A stretch of DNA of 64,000 bases from Eopsaltria australis. Taxonomy: Eukaryota; Chordata; Aves; Passeriformes; Petroicidae. This document shows positions 23,740 through 37,618 of this stretch, in pieces. The DNA is taken from positions 434,001 through 498,000 of the forward strand of contig JAVTVJ010000574.1 in assembly GCA_034509425.1 (NCBI GenBank). The letters run 5' to 3'. Both the position numbers and the translations under genes were made by a program. The stretch's first letter is position 1. Every line of letters starts with the position of its first letter. The notes under the pieces are model-generated. The model did no database searches and was not told where the DNA came from. It saw only the letters and a list, made by a program, of their open reading frames with translations.

Positions 23740-25888
23740 TTTCCAGCCCCCAGTAAAACAGTTCTCTGCAGCATAAAGCATCCAGGTCTTGGGAGCAAAG
23801 CTTCTTTGAAGGGGGGAAACATTTCCTGGCTGGAGATGAAGTGCTGACCCGTGGTTATTAGAGCTGCAGCTCCTTCACCTGTATGGTTTTCATAAGTGTT
23901 TTGGCTCTGCAAGAGTTGATGAGCAGTTTAACATCCTGCTGGGAAAATAATAGCTTCTATATCCATGTGTGGACCATTTCAATTCATCTAGGGAAGAAAA
24001 GTCTCTGTAGGTGCAAAGGCTCACACGAAATATATACTTTTAATAAAGCATTTAGAAGCAAAAAGAATGATACTGACTTTCCATCTCAGTCAAAGACAGG
24101 CTCATGCTGGAAAAAATTCGTTCATGTTGGGAAAATTCTGAAGCTGATGGGCCTAAGGCTTCTGTGTACAGTGTACCAGACACTGTAAATGGATTCTAAG
24201 TGCATTTATCTTTTTTTAAAGCTGTTTTGCTTTTGTTTGAATTACTGATTTAAAACTTGCCAGAAACCACTCAAAATACTGTAATTTTTCAACGGTGTTA
24301 CCACAACAAAAATTAAAATAAATCTAGACTAAAACAGGAATTTTATTATTCAGAAAAATTCTGCACCTCTGACTGGTTTGAGTATATCATACTAAAGCAA
24401 GACCTCACACGAGGATGAGAAAAGACTCAATTTGAGGAAAAGGCCCAGTAAAGAGGCTCTGTTAATTAAGCAAGAAACAAAAGTACATATTTCATACCAT
24501 GGAGAGGTGATATTTTGAACTCATCAGCATGGGCTCAGGAAGGGCCCCAGTGCAGGTTCTTTGTTCAGGAGATGGATAAAGAGATGGAATAATCACTCTC
24601 ATAAACTCCACCTTTCTATGGCTGGCCAGGTGACTTGAGAACACTTGGGCAGTGCTGAGGGAGGCCACACTCAGATCTGTCCAGCAGAAAATACCAGGAA
24701 AACCTCACAGAGTGAGGTTTGGGGTCACCTCACACCCTGGGGCTGCTTGGACTCTGTGCTGGAGCTGAGCTCAGCTCAGGGCTTTGGTTATAACTGAATC
24801 TGGTACAGTGCATAGTTCTGAAGGAAAAACAATCCAAAAAATCTGTTATTTAGCAATATGTGGTAAGCATCAGCAGCAGAGTGAAGCCTTTTCTGATGCA
24901 GAACCCACACAGGTGACAGAGAACTGTTTTACATAAAGGTCGTGGCTGTGCCCCAGCAAACCTGTCTTGTCAAGGACAATAACACAAATCAGAGCACCAC
25001 CAATGGGGTGTAAAATCACTGCAGCTCTGAAATTCTCTGCTGAGAATCCCAAGAGTGGTCATTTATCAAATGAACTTCTGAATCACAGAAGGACAACAAC
25101 ACTATCCTAACATAATCACATTTTTTAAAAAGAGCTCAGCACATCAATACACAAAATTTTTAGGAAAAATAATTTAATATGAGCCCCTTCACAAGCTCCA
25201 GATTATTCATCTTGGTTTTTTGGAATGGAAACAGGAGACTCATTTCTCTGACAAATTGAAAGATAATATTTATCTTAAGCTTTCCACAAATACTACTTTA
25301 GTGTAAATTGAGAAAAGCACGTGTACAGTATCATTTAGCAAAATTAACAGAATTATTTTTACCCTGATGACACTAAAATAAACTCAAAATATACATAAGA
25401 ATAAGGCCCTTTTTATATCTTCTGTCTACACACCCAACCAAGCGGTTCTCTGCATATATTTCATATAAAGCTTGACACAGAACTCAGGCAGCCCTAGATC
25501 TGGCTATATTTCACAGTTTAAGTGTTTTTAATTAAGAACTTGTGAAGAATTGAAATGTATGTGCTTCAACATCAGACCAGCACTTTCCAAAGCAACAACG
25601 TATATGGTAAAAGCAACAGGATATCCCAAAGAGCCCAAATCAGCAGCCATATGGTCCAAGACACACATTCTACCCATTATAAGATAGAATTAGAAGATTA
25701 TTCTATCCATCCTTGTATTTTTCAAAACAGAATTGAGAATGGTACAGTAGAAAGCTGATATTCCACTAATAGTGTTTAAATTCTGCTCTAATGTAGTGTT
25801 TCAACAAGCAGTACAGAAATTTAACCTTGTCACAAATTGTCTTCTATCAAGATGTTGAAAGGGGAGGTGGGAAAGGAAGGAGAGGTTT

Positions 25889-25907
25889 AAAAAAAAAAAA
25901 AAAAAAA
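25889..25907 (+). repeat. poly(A) tract, 19 A
   Basis: Nineteen consecutive A, preceded by purine-rich sequence (GGGGAGGTGGGAAAGGAAGG). No retrotransposon body is recognised upstream. Confidence 0.9.
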
Positions 25908-26456
25908 GATAAGGAGAAAAATGAAGATATATATACATATATCTTGTGGATAAAAGCACCTAATCCCAGTTTAGCTCCCATACAATAACTCTTCTCAAAG
26001 AGCAACGAAAGGGGAGGTAATTTCCCAGGGAGGTCTTCTGGGGTGACAGAATATATGGATTCCATTAACTGGAGACAGCTGTGGAGCCCATTAATTTGCC
26101 CTGGCAGCCTGGGGATGGCAGGGCCATGCTGGTGTTTGCTCAGCACAGGGGCCACCAGCTGAAGGGCTCCCTGGGGACTGCTGGCTCCCAGGATTATTGG
26201 GAAAGGCTGCTAATGCCCACTGGATGCAGAGTTACCCCACGTGTGCCCAGGCACAGGAAAAGATCAGCAGTGATGAGCTGAAATTCTCCTATCAAATACC
26301 ACAGGTAGGGCCTGTGACACCCCAGCACTGGAGGCTGTCCCTGTCTGATACTGCATTTCCTTGGGTCGCTCCAGGGTGGGGACGAGGGAGAAGGCAGGGA
26401 TGTCACACACAGCTGCCTCAGCAGTGCCTGGTGTGGCCCCACCGAGCCAGACACAA

Positions 26457-26636
26457 AGCCACAGTGTCACCTACAGCTCAGGGACACACACAGGAACCCA
26501 GAGCCACAGTGTCACCCACAGCTCAGGGACACACACAGGAACCCAGAGCCACAGTGTCACCCCTGGCTCAGGGACACACACAGGAACCCAGAGCCACAGG
26601 GACATGTCACCCCTGGCTCAGGGACACCCAGGGTAC
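26457..26636. repeat. 45-bp minisatellite, 4 units
   Basis: The motif AGCCACAGTGTCACC begins units at 26457, 26502 and 26547, and a variant begins at 26592, giving an exact 45-bp period. Units share CTCAGGGACACACACAGGAA. The last unit carries a small change (CAGGGACATGTCACC). As 45 is divisible by three, the array reads open in more than one frame and strand; the resulting long frames at 26197-26873 are repeat artefacts. Confidence 0.93.
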
Positions 26637-26639
26637 CCA

Positions 26640-29360
26640 GCTGGTCTGCAGGTCACTGTGACAGCACTGACAATGCCCCAGGGTTCACGGGGCATCCGCT
26701 CTCCTGCCACCCACAGAACTGTCCCAAATTTTGGGAAACTTTGCACTTTTGGGAAATGCTTTCTTTCTCTCCCCTGCTCCAAAAAAACCCAAAGGAACAC
26801 TGTAAAGTATTACAGCTCTGCCACTTCATTACAACTTCTATGTGTTTTCTTTGATGCCTTTTTTTTTCCTTAACAGTGCAATGTACCGTCTTTAAAAGTT
26901 GCTCCAATTAACTTCCGCTGCTAATGACTGTCAGACAAAAAACCTGGCAAGTGACAGTAAGAGAACACTGGATTTTTTTCCCTGTCTGCCCAATAGCTTG
27001 TGAATGTGCCATGCTTAAGGCCATTGAATCAAGTGAGGAAAGGTACAGAAGTAGTTTATATTACTAAAGTACCTGAATGCTGACAGACAACAAAAAAATA
27101 ACTGTGTATGTGTTTTGCAGTGATGAGAATCTATGGATCTTCTTCACTGTGCTCTGCAAGGGTGCAGCTCTTACTTGGTACAGCAAATGAGATACCAGCC
27201 CAACAGCTTCAGGAGGGGCAGAAAAAACTGGGCCCTGGCAATGAAAATACATCATTTTAAGGGGTTAATTTATTTCCTTTATTCTGTGATATTAGTTCTG
27301 GGTGCTTTCCTGCAGCATATCAGGTCTCTACAAACCCCAGTATCACTATGGCTAATCTATAATAACATAACTATCTGCAGCTCACTCCATCTCCTGCACC
27401 AAGCCATGAAACTCAATTACCAAGTGAGGAAAAAAAATGGAAAAGCCAAAACAATGATGTAGAGCAGGTGTCAGGGTGTCAGTGGAACTGCCACAGTTAT
27501 TGCTGAAGCACTTCAGAAATTCAGGACTCTGGGAGCAGCCCATGCCCAGCCCACGCAGGGCAGCACAGGACAGAGGCATTTACACAGAATTTATCAAGGT
27601 AAGAGGCACCAAGTTCAACCTGTCTTTCCCCTGCCCCCTTATTTTACCCTAAATAACGTTGTTGATGTAATACACAACGTTTACACACTGAGGTTTTTTA
27701 CCCCTCAAAATAAGCATTCTTCTCTACTGTGTTTTAAAATGCCAGTACATCAGAATTCATTACAGAACCAAACAAAACCAATATAACACATACATTTAAT
27801 AGAGAAATAAACTGCAGCAAGAAACAGGCTTCAGTATTTAATGGCATGAATAATGAATTAAAAATTAAGTTTAAATTATGTTGAAGGTCATTGAAAAAGC
27901 CTCAAAGAAAGATAGTTAAACAGACATTAAAAGGAAGATTTAAATAGGTGATCTTTTAGTATTCTAGCAAAAACACTCTGTCTTTCACTCTTTATTTAAA
28001 TTAAAATACCACTCAGTGACTGACCTTTTTAACATGGCCTAAGGGAGCAGGGTATGATCTTGTTAGAAAAGAAGTGATATTAAAAGAGCAATACTATTAA
28101 AAAGCAGAAGATGATGGAACCCACAGATTAAAATTTGTTTGCTCAGGGAAGATTAACTTTTATGAAAAGTCCTTCCTGCTACAAGAAGAGACAACTGCTG
28201 CTGTTCCCATTTTGGTAACCAGTTTATGGACTGAGTTAATAAAGACTGTCCTTAAAAACAAACCACAAAGCTAAATCCCAGGTTTGCTGACATTTCAGCA
28301 GAAGTGTCTCTTCTTTTCAGCACCTCCCTTGGAGGCCAGCTTGGGCAGAGATGGACTTCTCCAACTCTGTGCTCCTGGACATTCCTGAAGCGGTGTCCTC
28401 CAGCTGAACTCCCTGACTTCCAGCTTTGGATCAAGAGGGGTCATGGATCCTGCCCAAAGACAAAGGGGAGGGCAAGACTTTGGCCTTTTGAGAAGTTCAC
28501 AGGGAGACACCTGAGATTGCAAGATTGTGGTCACACCCCCATAGAGACCTCAGCATTGTCATGAGAGAGCACAGACACAGCTCTTTAACAATCCTCACCT
28601 GACTGATCTCTGCTCCCCTTACTTTAAATGGAGTCTGCCTCTAGAGATGGGAAGACAGACATGGAAGTGCTGAATGCCTAATCCCACCAAGAATTAAACA
28701 ACTAAAACAAGTCACTAATTCATTCTTTCCAAGAACTTCCAACGGGGGCTGTGCACAGCAGAGAGCCCTGAGCCTGAACCCCTCCCCATCCTCATCCCCA
28801 TCCCCATGCCCCACTCCCCATCCCCATCCCCATGGCACAGCCACTGGGTTGTCACATAATTAAACATTGGCGTTTGAAAGTTTTTCACTTCACCGCTCAG
28901 AAACTAAGAAATGTGTTTTGTCTCTGAATTTCCATGTGGGTTTTAATGGATTAAAGCATCACTGTCATGACTTAGAGGAAATTCATATGAATTAGATGGC
29001 TGGCAAAACCTTGGGGAGGTTGTGTCCTTGACTTCACTGAACTTGTCTGTTGTATCAATTAGTACATTGGAAATTAAATATAAACCACTAGAAGAATCAA
29101 CTGCATTCAATGAAGCAACCAAAACCTGATGTCACAAATTATACATTGTTAAAGGGAACACTTCAAAATAAAGGTGTCCAGGACATCAAACACTACTGTC
29201 TTCCTGCAAGAAACCCAAGTGAAAATCCCCCCAAAATACTAAACTTGCAAAGCTTTTAAAACCTGAGTCAAAGCTGCAGGAAGTTCTTTACTTCCTTTGG
29301 GTCCCAATATTCAAACATTGCCAAAAAGGCAGAACCATGTATGTGTATATGGGATATTCT
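26640..29360. other. Mostly AT-rich non-coding stretch
   Basis: No gene is recognised. A CCCATC-type hexamer tract sits at 28781-28833. Frames at 27133-27462 and 28295-28564 are unsupported. Confidence 0.4.
28781..28833. repeat. (CCCATC)n-like microsatellite
   Basis: Interrupted hexanucleotide repeats of CCCATC with CCTCATC and CCCACTC variants over about 53 bp. Confidence 0.8.
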
Positions 29361-29362
29361 AC

Positions 29363-29453
29363 AATGTTTTGAGCAAGAGAGATCCTGTTTGATCCTGCTG
29401 TCTCCTCATCATACTGAATTTGCTGAACATGCTCAAAGACAACTGCTCCTATT
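29363..29453 (-). CDS. Exon-like segment, 91 bp, unidentified
   Basis: On the minus strand TTTATTTTCTTTTTTAG is a strong acceptor. It is followed by an open segment encoding IGAVVFEHVQQIQYDEETAG and on to LAQNI, then a weaker ATT|GTAGAA donor. Composition is strikingly protein-like. The phase (one base, then 30 codons) does not match the other segments. No family recognised. A chance frame behind a chance pyrimidine tract is still possible. Confidence 0.25.
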
Positions 29454-29459
29454 CTAAAA

Positions 29460-31460
29460 AAGAAAATAAACTGGAAGCCCTCCTGTTCTTTTGGTGCAGA
29501 GACTGAAATGAGCACCACTGAAACCAGGCATAACCTTCTGAAATCATGTTTGTGTTCATTCATTTCAGCCTCCTCATGAGGTTAAAAAGTTACCAGCCAG
29601 GCCAGGGAGTGTGGACCATTCCCTTGGTATGCAGTACATGCACTGTAAATATTTTCTTCACTTTAATCTGTGGCTGGAAAGGGATTAAAGCAAAACAGTT
29701 CTGAGAACTAAAATTAAGTCAGTGCTGAGGGTTGGATGGATTTCTAAAAACAGGCATTTCTATAAATTTATACACATTGTCTGATTTAAATTGCTGGATG
29801 TTTTTCCCCATCTTTACTGAAATTTCAGAAAAATTACTCCAGTGATAGGAAACATATAAATATAGCTTCTTCCTTTTCAGATGTCAATATAGTTTATTAG
29901 AGAAATTAGTCTATTAAAACAAAAAAAAAACAAAAAAAACCTGAAAGCAAACAATAACAAAAAACCCAACCAAACATAAAAAGAGCAAACCACTTATCCA
30001 CTTATCTATCTTATCTATCTACTTATCTATCCTTAAAGTAAATTAAGTTAATTTGATGTATTCTAACCTCACCTCTTTGCACAGAATTTCTGGGGTTTTG
30101 CTGTACAGAATGGAAATGATGAAACTTTCTGTAACAAATTCTTCAATGTTCACTAATATCAAAAACCTTTTGTCCTACAGCCCTTTAATATCTCTACATG
30201 CAGAAGTAACTGGAACAAGAGAAAACCATCACAAAATGAGATAATCAAGGTCTGGTTTTGAAGATTCAGCAAACAGATACATGATTTTTAAAAACCAGAA
30301 TCTATTTGACTCAGCTTATGTTTAATCACTTTATTTTCAGATTACCATGGAATCGTCACCAAAATTTTGCCTTCTTCAGTAATTTTATACAAGAGTTTTA
30401 AAAAAAGATTTCCAGGATTAGCTTAAGATATCAAATCCATGGTGATGTGGGGCTTTCTTGATTTTGAGTCCAAAGTCCAAAACATTGCTAGATTGCTAAA
30501 AATTGTGTTTCTGTTCACTTTCATTTGTAGCTAAAACCAACTTCTTGAATTTTGAATTAAAATGTTAATATTGTGTCTTCCTGATAAATAAAGCATGGAA
30601 AAAGCCTTCACTGACAAGAAAGCCAAAGCTGTTCCCCAATTATTTGAACAGCACTTTCCTCCGACTATGTCGGAGATGCTCCCAGAGATCTTAAAAATCA
30701 AATGTTGCACAAATTAATTCCAGAGAAGGAGGTGCAGGGGTGGGCAGGAAGGATCAGCATTGAGTACAAGTCAGTTTAATTTGCAGGTATCTGAGAGGAC
30801 ATTATAACAATGACATGAATAAGGATAACAAAATGTTAACGAAAAAGCACTGTCAGTAATGATACATTCAGATAAATGGCAAACGTACTTGCATGAACTC
30901 TATCATTACTGCTTCAATCACAGTCATACTTAAACTTTGGGGAGCTAATTTCATTTATAAATTCTGCTGCTGCACATCAATTATCAGCAGCATTACTAAC
31001 AGTGAGGCACAGAACTGCTGTGCCAGGGTGACTGATTGTCTGGCATTAGCTCTGATAAGAGAAGGGTTGCAAACCACTTTAAATGTCAAAAACCTGCAAC
31101 AATAATGGGCATAAGCACCAGTTATATTCCTCTAACTTCCCTGCCTTCCTGACAATTCATTATTCTGTCTTCCCATTGCTGTATCCTCTAACTAGAAAAT
31201 ATAAATGCCAAAGAGCACTGATCTTCCTTACAGAGAATTTCCAGAGTCTGTATTGTGAGAAAATTATCTGATTCAAAACCAGAGTTAATTCCCTGAGCAA
31301 AATATTTGCAGTTGCTCTATTTCGAGATCAGTAACAAGAATTTTGATTTCAGGGAGTTAAAATCAATCCTTTAAACACAGTGTAAGAAAAAGAGAAGGCA
31401 TCAGCTTTTCTATAGAAATTTCCCAGTGTGGCTCCAGTAAAGGGGGCAGAAGGTTAGGAA
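29460..31460. other. AT-rich non-coding stretch
   Basis: Contains A/C-rich simple sequence (29912-29980) followed by a TATC microsatellite (29991-30032). No gene seen. Confidence 0.4.
29991..30032. repeat. (TATC)n/(TTATC) microsatellite
   Basis: Interrupted TATC tetranucleotides with CACTTATC spacers over about 42 bp, directly after an A-rich block. The A-rich to microsatellite layout is common where a poly(A) end has decayed, but I recognise no element. Confidence 0.85.
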
Positions 31461-31467
31461 GACTTAC

Positions 31468-31585
31468 CCAGAGCTGCTGTGAGCATGGCTGGTGTTGTTG
31501 CCACTCCATCACACGGTGCCCTGCCCAAAGCACAGCAAGAGATGCAGGAGCTGCCTGCTGGACATGCAGCCTGAATGCCAACTGC
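31468..31585 (-). other. Exon-like segment with strong donor
   Basis: The minus strand has GTCACAG as a weak acceptor and CTCTGG|GTAAGT as a strong donor around a 118-bp open segment rich in Ala, Cys and Pro. The composition is less protein-like than at 15.8 or 29.4 kb, so it would fit a lncRNA exon as well as a coding one. Confidence 0.15.
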
Positions 31586-31599
31586 CTGTGACATTGACT

Positions 31600-34500
31600 T
31601 GTTTCCAGCCTCTTGTAGTGCTGCCGCTATCAGTGTTATATTTGTATAGTAGAATAACATGAAATATTGATTCTGGAGTGCTTATCAACTGGACCTGCTC
31701 AAAACACTCTTCCTACGAAGTTCAGCGCTGCTTCTCATGCAGAACCGGTGCTGTGTATTTGTGCAGGGAGCTGCTGCTGCTCTCACAGCACTTTCAATTC
31801 TTTCCTTGAGACATAAGCAATAACTTTTCAAAATCTGGCAACGGTGGGAAAAGGCACAAACAGTATTTTCTGAAATTGCATGAACTGTTCTTTATATTAA
31901 TTTAAATGATTTGACAGAATGACTTTAAAAGACAACATCTCTTCCGTTTTGGCTTCAATCACTACTCTGAGATCCGTCCCATGATGGGACAATGACCAGC
32001 AAATTTCTAATTGCAAAATGAATTACTAAATATTCTCGGCACGTTTGGGAGGGTTTTTTTGTTGTTTTTTGGGTTAGGGTTTTTTTTTTTTTTGCATGAG
32101 GTATTTTGGGCATTTTCTGTGTGCCAGCACGGTAAGAATAAAAGCAGAGGCTGCTGCCCGTGGTTTGCCTCTGCATCCTGCCAAGGGCAGCTCCAGGGGC
32201 ACAGGGGCTGCACATCAGTCTCTGCAACAGTGCCGCCAGACACACCTGGCACAGCCAGTGACAAATGGCAGGGCAAAACTGCCTCCCTCTGCAAACCCAG
32301 CTACTCACAGGTAACTCCTGGATGCCTCTGTGGTTATCTGCTGGCTGCACGACGTGGTACCAATTATAGCCAAACACACAAAATCAACAGGATTTCACAC
32401 CACCAGTCAAAGGCATCTCCTTCCCCTCTGCTTTTACTTCCATTTTAAATACAGCCCAGCACTTTTATTCACTATTAACCTGTTTGAAGCAGCTCATGAT
32501 GCAGTCACTGCTGTCACAGCATCAGTGGTTATGCAGGTAACAGCAGAGTCCTGAGGGTGGGCTGCTCCTAGCTCCAGAACTCACAGTGCTAAAGCAGAGC
32601 AACTACACAGATGTGGCACCCCTGAAAATTCAAAGCTGAACTTGTTCATTGTTCTTTCAGCAGGTCAAAAATTCATTATGCTGGTGTACTTATAAAGCCG
32701 AGAAAATCAACAATTAACTCTCAAACTCACCTTCCAAAGATTAAAAATGCCTCATCTAATGGAACTAAATAGGGCTAAATAGAACTTGTGTGCTGCACAG
32801 GTTTTCATTATAAATATTTCAATTTTGTTTTGGCTAAACCCTCAAAACCCTGAGAAGTCACTCAATAACAAAAATTTTATTTCCAAACTGGCTATTTTTT
32901 CCCCTGAGATTTAATGTAATAATAATGCATCTATTTAACATTTTACCCTGTAATGTCTCAGGGGGTAGATTCTATTAACTTGCTAAGAAGAGCCACACAT
33001 CCCAAACTAGATAAAGGCTTGTACTTCAAAGACCTGCAAAAACCATTCAGATTCAGCTGGAAGATTCTACCACAGAAGTTTATCATGAGCTGAAAAACAC
33101 GCAAAAAATAGCATTCTGCAAAACCTGAAAAGTAAATGAGAAAAAAATGCTCCGTTTTATATATTTAGTTGTTCATGGACTTGCACAAATACAAGGAGAA
33201 TTTGTTTCACTGCAGTGACCATTTCTCTTTGATATCAAGAAAAAATTCAACTCACATCTATACAACTGTACATAATAATTTACTGGATTATTATAGCTTT
33301 AGAGTTTGCTTCCCTAATGAAAATAAGCCTGCTACAAACATAGATAATCAGATGTAGAAGAACCACGGTGGCCCTGATTAGCTGTGATCCATGAGTCATC
33401 TGCAGAAGCTGGAGTTTAGGCATTCTTTCCAGCAAAAGACAGCACCAACCTCCCACTGAAACCAGCCCCCTGAAAAGCCCCAAATTTCAACAGAAAGGCC
33501 CACGAGGAGGGAAAAACTGGAACCATAATAATTGAGCTCCACACAACAGCTTGCTGATCGCCAAGCAAGAAAACCTGAACTTCTTCCAAACCTCAGCAGC
33601 AAAATGCAAACATTTCCCCCACGCGAAAAACATAAATAAATCAGTGTTAGTGCAACTGAGAGCAGGCAGCACTGCCCACTCCTTGCAGCCCCAAGCAGCC
33701 TCTGCCCAAAAACACAGAGTTTAGAACACAGATGTTGTGTTCTTGCATTCAATCACATTATTTGACTATTAAGTTATTAGAAAATATTCATCTGCCTTTG
33801 TTTCTCAGCCCAATCTACAAATGCAGCTGTGCACAGAGAGCTGCCAGGGCATTACAGGAACTTCTAGCTGGGCTCAGTGCTGTGTTTCTCCAGAGCAACA
33901 GGATTTTATATATATATATTTTTTTAGTAAGAGTATATTGATTATCTGTCAGGCACCATAGACAGATGGACAGTATAAATAGCAAACATTTGTGTGATAA
34001 CTTAAGATTTAGATTTTAATTCACTTTTGGGTGGGTTTTTTCCCTAGCATCACTTTTATAAAATCAACACCTTAGAGAGATGAGTAATGGCAGTGAATTC
34101 AGATTTATGGCTATAATAGTCCTAACAGTAAAGTAGATGCTTTATTTATTAGATTTTTCTCTTTAAAAATTTGGTTTTTGCATTCAGACCTGCTGGTATT
34201 TTGTATTTTGGCTTGCCTAGCAAGCACAACTTTACTTCTACCTAGTGGACTTGTACTAAGTCCAGCTGAGAGGTGCACAAGTGCAATAATTACAAAAATA
34301 ACTCAGCTTTGTCAACAGGGCATAAATCCAGCAATGCTTTGTGAAGGCTTTGAAAGAGGAAGAAATACACTTATTTCTGTTCCTTTCATCCTCTTGCTCC
34401 TTTATTTGCAGTTCAGGACCCCAACGCTGCAGAAGCCTCTTCCATGCAGGAACAGATGTGACCAACATTTAATGTGAGTGCCTTGATCTACAGGAACCCC

Positions 34501-36984
34501 AAAAACACCAGTGCTCAGTCACAGGCTGTCACATTGTGGACTTCACAAACTTTTCAGCCCTGCCACCCATCAGGAGTAACTCTGAGCCCTGTGAAGACAT
34601 GAAGAGAGCACTGGCACTGCCCCATCCCTCTGGGCAGCTGGAATTACTGTAAGGAATTCCATCTGGGCATTGGATCAAGCAGTGAGTGGTTTGTTTACAT
34701 GTGCCTGCCTGCGAGCAATTCAACTTAAACAGTATCTTGGCACAGGATTGAGCACCACGAATCTGCATCCAGAACCTAACATTTAATATGTGCTATCTCC
34801 TCTCGTACAGCAGGTGACAGAAGTTTCACCATTAACCATCTATTTGCCTGTACTTTTCCCATCTGAATTAAAATATTGACAAGTCTTAAAAAAATGCATG
34901 ACAGCAAATATATATTAAATATCTTTAAAACAGATCTGAAACACTGTGTTACAGCTTGAAGCTGCCACCTGCAAGCTCCTTTTTCACATTCCATTTTTGC
35001 CCTGCTTCCTCTGCAGCCCAAGATCAGCACAGAGAGCTTCCTTCAGTGCTTGGTAATAGGAGGCTTCCCCTTCCCCAAGATCAGCGTATCTAGGTCACCA
35101 TAAGGGGATGAACTGCTAATAAAAATAGTTCTCTCTTCCCCTTAGGATTTCCCTTTTCCTGAATTTCATCTGGGCTATAACCCTGGTTTGGCTTTAGCTA
35201 CTGTGAGCCTGTTTCTCCCACTTCCGTTCCTTCTACAAATACATCACGACCAAAATGACTAATGAAGTGTTTACTACATGTTAAGATAAAAAAATAGCTG
35301 ATTTAAAAGGCAAAACACAACAAGGAGGATCAAGAATTATTCAATCTGGTGCCCTGGCTCATGGGAATGATGCATGATCTGAACATCCTCCTGGAGCTTA
35401 GGAGGTGCAGGGGATGCTCCTGGTGCTGCACCTGTAGCTCCAGATGCTGCTCTGACCTGGCAGACCAATATCCCTGTGCTTTGATGATTTGAGGACACAA
35501 ACTCTCAAGATCCAGACTGGTGAAGACAATATCCAAAAACCAAGGCCGTAACATGGATAAAATCCTAAAAAAGGGCCAGCACAAATAAAGAGAAATTGGC
35601 TGGCACTGATCATAACCTTCTATAGGAAATTTGGTCTGTGCAGATGTGGCACTGAACATGTATCTTGATCAAGCCCACAATTAATGTCCAGTGTCAAAAT
35701 TATTACAAAAATTGCAAGACTACATGATGAAATTTGCTTAGTGCTTAAGGGAAAAAAGGTTGACCAGAATGAGGAGTGAAAATCACTAGTGTGGTATTTC
35801 TGAATATACAAATACTTATTTCTTTCAATAGGCAAACATTTAAACATAAGTGTCCAGCAAATTATATAAGCACCTGGAAAGTAAAGCACTTCACAGATCT
35901 ACTCAGGACATCTGTTGGCCTTGCACATGAATAAAGCAGAAATGGACTAAAAATAATGTGAGTGTTTTTACAACACTAAGAGAGAGGGGGAAAGAGAACA
36001 AAATCTTAATCTCACTACAAATATGACAATGGCTGCACTCAAATTTCAGGTCTTTAGGTAAGATAATGCCAAGTATTTTCAAAACTTTAAAAGGTGTTTC
36101 ATAAAAAGCCATTTCAGCACAAAAAGTTGGTTAACCTTGAACAGTCACCTAATGATCCAGCACACTCCAACCTTAGCAGCAGTGAATAAACAGATCTTAG
36201 CAGAGCAAAGCAAACCCAGTCAGGAGAGATGAGTGGTAATGAAACAGGCCCCAGGATCATTTCAGTGAGTAGGGAAATCAGCAATGAACCCACTGAGTGG
36301 AGTGTGTAAGAAGTCATTTCTTCAGACTCTCGATGCAGTCAAACAGCTTTTGGTTCAAATGCTCAGATTTTCCTCCTCTCCAAATTCCTTGTCCTTTGAC
36401 AAACAGCAGTGAATCAGACTATTTGATACACTTGATATGTTACTGCTATTTTTTAAATGGCTTCAATACTGCTCAAGTCCTCAGTAATACTTTGTAACCT
36501 GTCTAAATTCAGAAAAGAGATGATGAGAAAGAAAATGTAGCACAGTGCCCTTCAGATCCTCTGTCATTTGGAATCTGAAGTATGTAATTAATGCCAGGGC
36601 GTCTAGGGAACATAAAATGCAGAACGTGCAGAACCTAAAGTGTGTTCTTTTCTGCAACCGTAAGTACAATAAAATATCTAACCTGATCCTTGCCATGATA
36701 ATATAAGAATTATTTTAAACAAAAAGTAAAATGAAAGCAGCCACCTACATTCACTTAATGCTAGAATTAAGTAAATATAAGCCTGCTATCATGAAGAGGC
36801 TCAGACTCGGCTCACTGCATGGGTACAGTGTTCCTTTAAAAGGAATGTGTGTTCAGATTTTATTGATCCCTCAGAAGGCAAGACTGGGATTAACACTCCT
36901 TTCATGCCTGGCACCATGTTCTGCTCTGTCCCTGTGACTGAGCAGCCAACACAAACTGGAAAACAGCACTTCCTAAGCCTGCCT
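31600..36984. other. AT-rich non-coding stretch
   Basis: No gene is recognised. There is a T-rich tract near 32050-32095 and a short AT repeat near 33908. Frames at 32007-32448 and 35330-35659 lack support. Confidence 0.4.
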
Positions 36985-37284
36985 CACCTCGAGTTCTGGG
37001 TGCAGCTTGAGGCACCAGTACAGAAACCACACAAAGCCATTAGAGAGCATCCAGAGGAGGCCACGAGGATGGGGAAGGGACTGGAGAGGAAGCCATGAGG
37101 AGCAGCTGGGGGCACTGGGTCTGTTCAGCTGGAGAAGAGACTGAGGGGAGACCTCATTGTGGTCTTCAACATCCTCATGAGGGGCAGTGGAGGAGCAGCA
37201 CCAATCTCCTCACTCTGTGACAGGGACAGGACCAGGGAATGGCTGGAGCTGGGCCAGGGCAAGGTTCTTCCCCCAGAGGGTGCT
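36985..37284 (+). mobile_element. CR1 LINE, left part (split by LTR)
   Basis: Follows the CR1 consensus through AGAGCATCCAGAGGAGGCCA, GTTCAGCTGGAGAAGAGACT, GGGGAGACCTCATTGTGGTC and AAGGTTCTTCCCCCAGAGGG, up to GGTGCT at 37279-37284. The element breaks off there and resumes at 37904 after an intervening LTR. The upstream end is diffuse; the CR1 may extend a little left of 36985. Confidence 0.92.
37279..37284. repeat. Target-site duplication, left copy
   Basis: GGTGCT, identical to 37904-37909, flanks the LTR. A 6-bp duplication is typical of alpha- and betaretrovirus-like (class II) integrases. Confidence 0.9.
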
Positions 37285-37618
37285 TGTAGCAGTGGTTCTG
37301 AACCAGGAAGGATCAGAGTCCCTCCATAGACTTGCAAAGGACGAGGACTTCTGGTGGCATGTTCCACAGACAGAGAATTTCCCCCCTAAGCTGCCAGAGA
37401 CAATGGTTTAAACCACCAAGCCACAAACCCCAAGTTCCTGCTATTGGTTCCTTGATTTGTCTGTTATGTATCCCAGTTCTGGAACATTCCCTGTTACCCG
37501 GTTGTTCATTCGTTGTTCTTTCTTCCCCCCTCCTCTCCCTAAACCTCATTCGACTGCGCACCCTGGGCCCTCCCTCGTATTGCCCTGCACCCTCAGATTA
37601 TTGGATGTTATCCCTCCC

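Larger units (their letters stand above)
23250..26456. other. AT-rich non-coding stretch
   Basis: No gene recognised. Contains an 11-bp inverted repeat (23709-23739) and a poly(A) tract (25889-25907). The part from 26050 on is more GC-rich and leads into the 45-bp minisatellite. Confidence 0.4.

Noticed and set aside
26197..26873. Open frames of 154 and 170 codons
   Set aside because: Their length comes from the 45-bp minisatellite; flanking parts look non-coding and there is no splice or start support.
32061..32095. Telomere-like GGGTTAGGG
   Set aside because: Only one and a half units are present inside a T-rich tract, too few for an interstitial telomeric repeat.
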